64,000 nt of DNA from Gonatopus flavifemur (taxonomy: Eukaryota > Arthropoda > Insecta > Hymenoptera > Dryinidae). Under the pieces are notes generated by a model. That model saw only the letters and a list, made by a program, of their open reading frames with translations, had not been told where the DNA came from and ran no database searches. The stretch's first letter is position 1. Each line of letters begins with the position of its first letter. The stretch spans positions 310,001 through 374,000 of the forward strand of contig JAFFJZ010000080.1 of NCBI GenBank assembly GCA_018340375.1. The letters are read 5' to 3'. Of the stretch, positions 55,974-64,000 are shown piece after piece. Made by a program: the position numbers and the translations under genes.

Positions 55974-56291
55974 TAGTAATGGGTACGTTACTCGTTACCC
56001 ATTACATATGAAATATATATTTTGTATACAAATTATATGTTCATTATAAATATTTTATATATAGTGAGTAATGGTAACGACCCAGGTGGAAAAATTCTTC
56101 AGAATTCCATGTCAAGATTTGACTCTATGCAAAATGTATTGAATTTCCATAGGATTTCCACCAAATCATGTGTTCCTACATTGAACTTTCCATGGAATTT
56201 CTATAAAAATCCATACATTTTGCATAGAGCCAAATCTTGACATGAAATTCTACAGAATTTTTTCACCCTCGGAGTAACGTACCCATCACTG
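55974..56291. mobile_element. GGGTACGTTACTCGTTAC MITE, copy 4, with nested MITE
   Basis: The left end taatgggtacgttactcgtt and right end agtaacgtacccatcactg belong to the same family as copies 1-3. The right end is separated from the body by a 190-bp insertion. Confidence 0.8.
56081..56272. mobile_element. MITE nested in copy 4
   Basis: The inverted ends cccaggtggaaaaattct and, complemented, ccgagggtgaaaaaattct continue through agaattccatgtcaagattt on both sides. It sits in gtaacga/gagtaacg, with at most a 2-bp overlap as target duplication. Confidence 0.75.
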
Positions 56292-56777
56292 CCCTGGTAG
56301 GAATATCACGAGTCTTTCCCGATCACCCATGAGGGGTTAGCAAGGAAAAACTAGTTGGGATGAACTGGAGAGTTATTAGCGAATATTTGGTGAGGTGGGC
56401 CCGATGAATTACAGATGGATAAAACTGGTCAGAATTTCACAAATTTTCCCCAATACATACTAGTCAGAAATAGCTAACCTCAAAACCCCAAAAAATAAAA
56501 CAGAATAACCATGGAAAACCATGAATAATCATGAAACCGTGAATTTGATTGCTGATTTATATTTCGTTCCAAGACATCCTGAATCCATCGGTCTATATCC
56601 CACAGGCATGAACTTTTCAAAATTTTCCATCCACCTGACCCAGCAACGAAATGAAATTAAATGATGGTATTCATCCAGATAGAAAAAAAAATACTCTTAG
56701 CGAAGTTTGTCCTGTCGATTTTCCCAAATTTGTAAAATTTCCATATATATTCCCATGTTTTGAAGGAAAAATAAGGA
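56292..56777. other. No gene recognised
   Basis: AT-rich non-coding sequence without repeats or exons that I can support. Confidence 0.4.
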
Positions 56778-56906
56778 CCCTAGTAGAAATCACTCTAGGC
56801 ATTCTCTAGGCGATTACAAGGCCTTACGAGGCCTTGCAAGTCCCTCACGAGGGCCTGGTGAGGCCTCGCAAGGCCTAGAGAATTACCAGAGTGATTTCTG
56901 CTAGGG
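56778..56906. mobile_element. CCCTAGTAGAAATCACT MITE
   Basis: A 129-bp palindrome with ends ccctagtagaaatcactct and agagtgatttctgctaggg, and a GC-richer centre of aaggccttacgaggccttgc repeats. A decayed relative lies at 42110. Confidence 0.75.
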
Positions 56907-58474
56907 GAAAAATCCGAGGAAATTTTGTAAGAACAGGAAAAACTTTCTTAAGGGTATCTTTTAGATTTCTGAAAGTGTTCTCAAGATGACTTGAGATTTA
57001 CCCTGGCATTGTCTAAAAGTTATCTGCAAGGCACTCTTCAGAAGTCTTATGCAATATTATTCCACTTCTCAAAGATGTCTGAATGGATAGCTTTGAGAAT
57101 TAGTATTCAAGACATACTTCAGAAGTCGTACGTAAGAAATCTTTTACAGTTCTTTCTTCAGGTGTCAAAGGTATTCAATATGAAACAATATTTTTATTGA
57201 ACTAAAGTACTGTGTTCCGAAATACTTCTCCAACAAATACTTGATTAATGCAACAGATCAGATAATCATTCAACACAGATAGTAATTCAGTTCCTCGTGG
57301 AAAATTATTCAAAAATATTAGTACATGAATAAAACAATGTTCAACAGCTCTATTCTTTTTTCACAGCATGACAAAGGTACAAAGTTATTGGATTTTATGA
57401 AAGAATGTATTATCATCCCCACTTTTGTACACCTCTGATGATTTTTCAAACGGTCATCAAGTCACATGGAATGATAGTATTCTCCCAATCAACAATCTGT
57501 ATAAAGTGGAATAACCAGCCACTTTGTTGGAATAAATGCTTTGCGAATAAGAAGTAGGTATCCACAAAACTTGAGATGATAGAGAAATTGACTTATATAT
57601 TGGGAGCGCAGTAAGTTTTCTGCACTCTGATATTACTATGAACTATTGGCACGATAGATACTTATAAGGGACAGATTGTCAAAAATTACTTCAAAATAAC
57701 TTCATTGAACTATACATGTATTTATGAATAATTAGATATGAACAAATTATTCAGTCAATTTCTAAGAATGAAAATCAACTGAATATTTCTCATGTCGCAT
57801 GTAATTTATGGTAATGAAGAGAATTTCCTGTGCTTGTAATTTGACAGATGAGTTTTCATTGCTAAAACCCTTAGGCTCCATTTATAACCACATATATGTA
57901 TTGTTCAATAAAGTGATGTAGAAATACTCTTTGGAAGCAGATCACAGTTGAGTATCCATCGTGCCAGTAGTTCATTTTGACGTCCGTTCCGCTAGCACAA
58001 CCATTTGAGCACAATCACTTGGGAACCATACAGGAATTTAGTGCTAATTTCGTACTAATTTAGTGCCCTATTCCCGAATTTAGTGCTCCTTAAATTTTTT
58101 TTTATGAGAGGTTGTGCTGGCAGAACGTTCCGTCAGCACAACCATTGATACAAATGGATTTTATGGATATTATTGACCATTAGGAATTGAGTGCTGATTA
58201 AGTGCTACAAATGTGATGGTAGCTAGCGGTGACTTTCATCATTATTGGAACGCACTGTACCAAGGGAAAAAAATTGATTTCAACAGGAAAATCAACATAT
58301 TGCGGGGACTTTGGCTTGAGGAAATGTTTATACATGTAATGTTGGATACTAGGAACAGGAGTGTATGGGTTAATTGATACAATCCAAGGTTATATCACAA
58401 AGTCAACGATTATTTATTCAACGGAAGAAGAGGAGTAAGGGAGGCAGCCGGAGGTTTCGTCTACACTGGATGGC
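56907..58474. other. No gene recognised; one direct repeat
   Basis: Non-coding. The block cgttccgctagcacaaccatt (near 57982) recurs as cgttccgtcagcacaaccatt (near 58126), about 145 bp apart, with attttagtgct-like repeats between. I cannot assign it. Confidence 0.4.
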
Positions 58475-60374
58475 CAAGGATTTTTGTGAAATTGTCCAAA
58501 TGCATTTTTATCAAAGATCATAACCTGAGCAAACATTCGAATGACTTTCCATCAATTATCGCGACTGTTAACTCAAGTTTATTAACAATTGAAACGGGAG
58601 GAGGCACAATAATCCGAGTTTTTCTCGAAGATTGCCTGTAAAAACTGCCGTGGAATTTTTGTAAATTTTTCCAAATGCATTTTTGAAGAAGATTATAACC
58701 CTAGCAAACATTCAAGACACTTCTCATCAATTATCGCGATCGTTAACTAATATTTATTAACAAATGAACGGGAAGAATACCGATATGCCAAGTGATCCTC
58801 GGAGATTGCCTGTAGAAACTGCCGTGGAATTTTTGTAAATATTTCGGAATGCATGTTTATCAAAGATTATAACCCTGGCAAACATCCAAGACACTTTTCA
58901 TCAATTATCGCGATCGTCAAGAAATGTTTATTAACAATTGAAACGGGAGGAATTCGGAGATTCCAAGGCTTTCTCGAAGATTGCTTGTAGAAACTGCAGT
59001 GGAATTTTTGTAAATTTTTCCAAATGCATTTTCATCGGAGATTATAACCCAAGTAAACATTCAAGACACTTTTCATCAATTATCGCGATCGTCAAGTAAT
59101 GTTTATTAACAATTGAAACGGGAGGAATTCGGATATTCCAAGTCTTTCTCGAAGATTGCTTGTAGGAACTGCAGTGGAATTTTTGTAAATTTTTCCAAAT
59201 GCATTTTCATCGGAGATTATAACCCAAGTAAACATTCAAGACACTCTTCATCAATTATCGCGACTGTCAACTGATATTTATTAACAAATGAACGGGAAAA
59301 ATACCGATATGCCGAGTGATCCTCGAGGATTGCCTGTAGAAACTGCCGTGGAATTTTTGTAAATATTTCCGAATGCATTTTCACCAGAGATTATAACCCA
59401 AGCAAACATTTAAGACACTCTTCATCAATTATCGCGACTGTTAACTGATATTTATTAACAAATGAATGGGAAAAATACCGATATGCCAAGTGATCCTCGA
59501 GGATTGCCTGTAGAAACTGCCGTGGAATTTTTGTAAATATTTCCGAATGCATGTTTATCGAAGATTATAACCCTAGCAAACATCCAAGACACTTTTCATC
59601 AATTATCGCGACTGTTAACTAATGTTTATTAAGAATTAGAAAGGGAGAAAGCACAATTATCCGAGTTTTTCTCGAGGATTGCCTGTAGAAACTGCCGTGG
59701 AATTTTTGCAAATTTTCCCCAAATGCATTCTTATCGGAGATTATAACCCCAGCAAACTTTTAAGACACTTTCTATCAATTATCGCGATCGTTGAAAAATT
59801 TTTATGAACCCATCGAACAGGGGGAATTCGGATATACCACGTTTTTCTCGAAGATTGCCTGTAGAAACTGCCGTGGAATTTTTGTAAATTCTCCCAAGTG
59901 CATTTGGATCAAAGATTATAACCCTAGCAAACATTCAGGACACTTTTCATCAATAATCGCGGTCGTCAAGTTATGTTTATCAACAATTGAAACGGGAGGA
60001 ATTCAGGTATTCCAAGTCTTTCTCGAAGATTGCCTGTAAAAACTTCCGTGGAATTTTTGTAGATTTTCCCGAGTACATTTTCATCTAAGATTGTAACCCT
60101 AGCAAACATTCGAACCACTTTTAATCAATTATCGCGATCGTTAACAAATATTCATTACCAAATCAAACGGGAGGAATTCGGATATTCCATGTTTTTCTCG
60201 AAGATTGCCTGTAGAAACTGCCCTGGAATTTTTGTAAATTTTTCCAAATGGATGTTTATCAGAGATTATAACCCTAGCAAACATCCAAGACACTTTTTAT
60301 CAATCATCGCGATGGTCAACTAATATTCATTAACAATTCGAACAGGAGGGACCCGGATTTGAATATCCGAATAT
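58475..60374 (+). repeat. 175-bp satellite, forward array
   Basis: About 11 tandem units with landmark blocks gattgcctgtagaaactgcc, gtggaatttttgtaaat, ataaccctagcaaacat, cacttttcatcaattatcgc and aacaattgaaacgggagga. Neighbouring units differ by roughly 5-15 percent by eye. The array changes direction at about 60370. Confidence 0.92.
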
Positions 60375-63300
60375 CCGAGTGTCTTGGATGTTTGCTAGGG
60401 TTGAAATCTTTGATGTAAATGCACTTGGAATGATTTACAAAAATTCCACGGCAGTTTTTACAGGCAATGTCCGAGAAAAACATGGAATATCCGAATTCAT
60501 CCCGTTCGATTTGTTAATAAATATTTGTTAACGATCGCGATGATTGATGAAAAGTGTCTTGAATGTTTGCTAGGGTTATAATCTTTGATAAAAATGCATT
60601 TGGAAAGATTCACAAAAATTCCACAGCAGTTTCTACAAGCAATCTTCGAGAAAGACTCGGAATATCCGAATGACCCCCGTTTCAATTGTTAATAAACATT
60701 ACTCGACGATCGCCATAATTGATGCACAGTGTCTCGGATGTTTGCTAGGGTTATATCCCTTGAAAAACATGCATTCGGAAAAATTTACAAAAATTCCACG
60801 GCAGTTTCTACAGGCAATCTACGAGGATCACTTGGCATATCGGTATTTTTCACGTTCATTCGTTAATAAATATTAGTCAACGATCGCGACAATTGATGAA
60901 AAGTGTCTTGAATGTTTGCTAGGGTTATAATCTTTGATAAAAATGCATTTGGAAAGATTCACAAAAATTCCACGGCAGTTTCTACAAGCATTCTTCGAGA
61001 AAGACTTGGAATATCCGAATTACCCCCGTTTCAATTGTTAATAAACATTACTCGACGATCGTCATAATTGATGAACAGTGTCTCGGATGTTTGCTAGGGT
61101 TATAATCTTTGAAAAACATGCATTCGGAAAAATCTACAAAAATTCCACTCCAGTTTCTACAAGCAATCTTCGAGAAAGACTTGGAATATCCGAATTACCA
61201 CCGTTTTAATTGTTAATGAACATTACTCGACGATCGCCATAATTGATGAACAGTGTCTCGGATGTTTGCTAGGGTTATAATCTTTGATAAACATGCATTT
61301 GGGAAGATTTACAGAAATTCCACGGCAGTTTCTACAGGCAATCTCCGAGAAAGACTTGGAATACCCGTACTCCTCCCGTTTCAATTGTTGATAAATATTA
61401 GTTAACGATCGCGATAATTGATGGAAAGTGTCTCGAATGTTTGCTAGGGTTAAAATCTTTGAAAAACATGCATTCGGAAAAATTTACAAAAATTCCACGG
61501 CAGTTTCTACAGGCAATCTACGAGTATCACTTGGCATATCGGTATTTTTCCCGTTCATTTGTTAATTATAAGAAAATCTCACGAAATACTTGTGACGTAA
61601 TTTGATTTATTATAATCTCAAGAACGTAAGAAAAATGTTCGATACAATAATAGTGGTAATTACGTAAACGAAGATAGGCAGACAACTCGGTGACCTGCTT
61701 AATACGAGTAGAAGAACATCTCGGTGCTTCTTCTAATAAAAACGAGCAACTCGGTGCTAACATGACCATGCTGGTCCAATGCTCAACGCATACTCTCTCT
61801 TATCTCTGCCGCACGCATGCGCAGTCTTACATTATATAGTACAGTAATGCTTCCTAGAAAATAACGTTTGCATTTACAACTATTTTGAATCTTAATTTCT
61901 TACATAATGAATACTAGTCAACGATCGCGATAATTGATGAAAAGTGTCTGGAATGTTTGCTAGGGTTAAAATCTTTGATAAACATGCATTTGGAAAAATT
62001 CACAAAAATTCCACGGCAGTTTCTACAAGCAATCTTCGAGAAAGACTTGGAATATCCGAATTACCCCCGTTTCAATTGTTAATAAACATTACTCGACGAT
62101 CGTCATAATTGATGAACAGTGTCCCGGATGTTTGCTAGGGTTATAATCTTTGATAAACATGCATTGGAGAAGATTTACAAAAATTCCACTGCAGTTTCTA
62201 CAGGCAATCTCCGAGAAAGACTTGGAATACCTGAATTCCTCCCGTTTCAATTGTTAATAAATATTAGTTAACGATCGCGATAATTGATGGAAAGTGTCTC
62301 GGATGTTTGCTAGGGTTATGATCTTTGATAAACATGCATTTGGGAAGATTTACAAAAATTCCACGGCAGTTTCTACAGGCAATCTCCGAGAAAGACTTGG
62401 AATACCCGTACTCCTCCCGTTTCAATTGTTGATGAATATTAGTTAACGATCGCGATAATTGATGGAAAGTGTCTCGAATGTTTGCTAGGCTTATAATCTT
62501 TGATAAACATGCATTTGGGAAGATTTACAAAAATTCCACGGCAGTTTCTACAGGCAATCTACGAGGATCACTTGGCATATCGGTATTTTTCCCGTTCATT
62601 TGTGAATAAATATTAGTCAACGATCGCGATAATTGATGAAGAGTGTCTGGAATGTTTGCTAGGGTTATAATCTTTGATAAACATGCATTTGGGAAGATTT
62701 ACAAAAATTCCACGGCAGTTTCTACAGGCAATCTCCGAGAAAGACTTGGAATACCCGTACTCCTCCCGTTTCAATTGTTGATAAATATTAGTAAACGATC
62801 GCGATAATTGATGGAAAGTGTCTCGAATGTTTGCTAGGCTTATAATCTTTGATAAACATGCATTTGGGAAGATTTACAAAAATTCCACGGCAGTTTCTAC
62901 AGGCAATCTCCGAGAAAGACTTGGAATACCCGAATTCCTCCCGTTTCAATTGTTAATAAATATTAGTTAACGATCGCGATAATTGATGGAAAGTGTCTCG
63001 GATGTTTGCTAGGGTTATAATCTCTGATAAACATGCATTTGAGAAGATTTACAAAAATTCCACTGCAGTTTCTACAGGCAATCTACGAGGATCACTTGGC
63101 ATATCGGTATTTTTCCCGTTCATTTGTGAATAAATATTAGTCAACGATCGCGATAATTGATGAAGAGTGTCTGGAATGTTTGCTAGGGTTTTAATCTTTG
63201 ATAAACATGCATTTGGAAAAATTCACAAAAATTCCACGCCAGTTTCTACAAGCAATCTTCGAGAAAGACGTGGAATATCCGAATTACCACCGTTTGAATT

Positions 63301-64000
63301 GTTAATAAAAATTACTCGACGATCGCCATAATTGATGAACAGTGTCTGGAATGTTTGCTAGGGTTATAATCTTTGATGAACATGCATTTGGGAAAATTTA
63401 CAGAAATTCCACGGCAGTTTCTACAGGCAATCTCCGAGAAAGACTCGGAATATCCGAATTCCCCCCGTTTCAATTCTTAATAAACATTCCTCGACGATCG
63501 CCATAATTGATGAACAGTGTCTCGGATGTTTGCTAGGGTTATAATCTTTAAAAAACATGCATTCGGAAAAATTTACAAAAATTCCATGGCAGTTTCTACA
63601 GGCAATCTACGAAGATCACTTGGCATATCGGCATTTTTCCCGTTGAATTGTTAATAAATATTAGTGTCTATTGTTAATAAAAAAAGTGTCTGGAATGTTT
63701 GCTAGGGTTATAATCTTTAATAACCATGCATTTGGAAAAATTCACAAAAATTCCACGGCAGTTTCTACAAGCAATCTTCGAGAAAGACTTGGAATATCCG
63801 AATTACCCCCGTTTCAATTGTTAATAAACATTACTCGACGATCGTCATAATTGATGAACAGTGTCTCGGATGTTTGCTAGGGTTATAATCTTTGAAAAAC
63901 ATGCATTCGGAAAAATCTACAAAAATTCCACTCCAGTTTCTACAAGCAATCTTCGAGAAAGACTTGGAATATCCGAATTATCACCGTTTTAATTGTTAAT
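60375..64000 (-). repeat. 175-bp satellite, reversed array running off the window
   Basis: About 19 units of the same satellite in the opposite direction. The block tttgctagggtt recurs at 60391, 60566, 60741, 60915, 61090, 61265 and 61440, giving a period of 174-175 bp. Variant blocks alternate (gacttggaatatccgaatta or gatcacttggcatatcggta), suggesting more than one unit type. The array continues past the window. Confidence 0.92.
61567..61907. mobile_element. Insertion of about 337 bp in the satellite
   Basis: The spacing between satellite landmarks at 61440 and 61956 is 341 bp more than one period. The extra sequence runs from tataagaaaatctcacg to atttcttaca and is bordered by TAAT on both sides (4-bp duplication). 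It has no ORF. A TATA-like ttatatagtac and size suggest a solo LTR, but short or SINE-like elements are possible. Confidence 0.6.

Noticed and set aside
58475..64000. Possible CRISPR-like array because of regular repeats
   Set aside because: The whole 175-bp unit is repeated with no unique spacers, in an insect genome, with no cas genes.

Overview
This is a stretch of an insect nuclear genome. It is AT-rich, the coding signals have introns, and almost everything recognisable is an animal-type transposable element: BEL/Pao, RTE-like and Jockey/CR1-like LINEs, DD41D mariner relatives, hAT-like elements and many MITEs. One convincing host exon is present. No bacterial operon, CRISPR array or phage feature is visible. 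I cannot name the insect order from the sequence alone.

Layout. 1-726 is the decayed 3' end of a BEL/Pao retrotransposon. 727-1395 (minus) is a broken relative of the unassigned transposase found again at 29-35 kb. 3446-5271 (minus) is a 5'-truncated RTE-like LINE. 5460-10570 is a DD41D (rosa-like) mariner split by a nearly full-length RTE-like LINE (6422-9484) with a 16-bp target duplication. 11614-18251 is a 2.36-kb near-perfect palindrome split by a 4.28-kb LINE whose two ORFs are open (12349-16624). 20047-24090 is a hAT-like non-autonomous element holding three smaller foldback elements. 24402-26358 is a second DD41D copy, abutted by an inverted, partly duplicated DD41D relative (26363-28426). 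28522-36385 is a 7.9-kb element with long terminal inverted repeats and an intron-containing transposase gene that I cannot place in a named superfamily. It is interrupted by an 804-bp TA-flanked element and by a 3.1-kb hAT-like element.

From 36 to 46 kb the DNA is mostly intergenic or intronic with scattered MITEs. At 41022-41140 lies the likely first coding exon of Ephrin: a signal peptide, the start of the ephrin domain and a splice donor. The next exon is not seen, so the rest of the window may be a first intron of more than 22 kb. Within it is a giant foldback element (46829-54764) with an exact 9-bp target duplication, whose arms and core are arrays of two repeat families (about 173 and 184 bp). 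The window ends in a 175-bp satellite (58475-64000) that reverses direction once.

How the parts relate. Nesting gives a relative order of insertion. The DD41D copy, the palindrome and the 7.9-kb element are older than the LINEs, MITEs and hAT-like elements inside them. Several empty sites can be worked out exactly, because removing the insert and one target copy restores the reading frame or the palindrome. No pathway is encoded here; the interest lies in element architecture.
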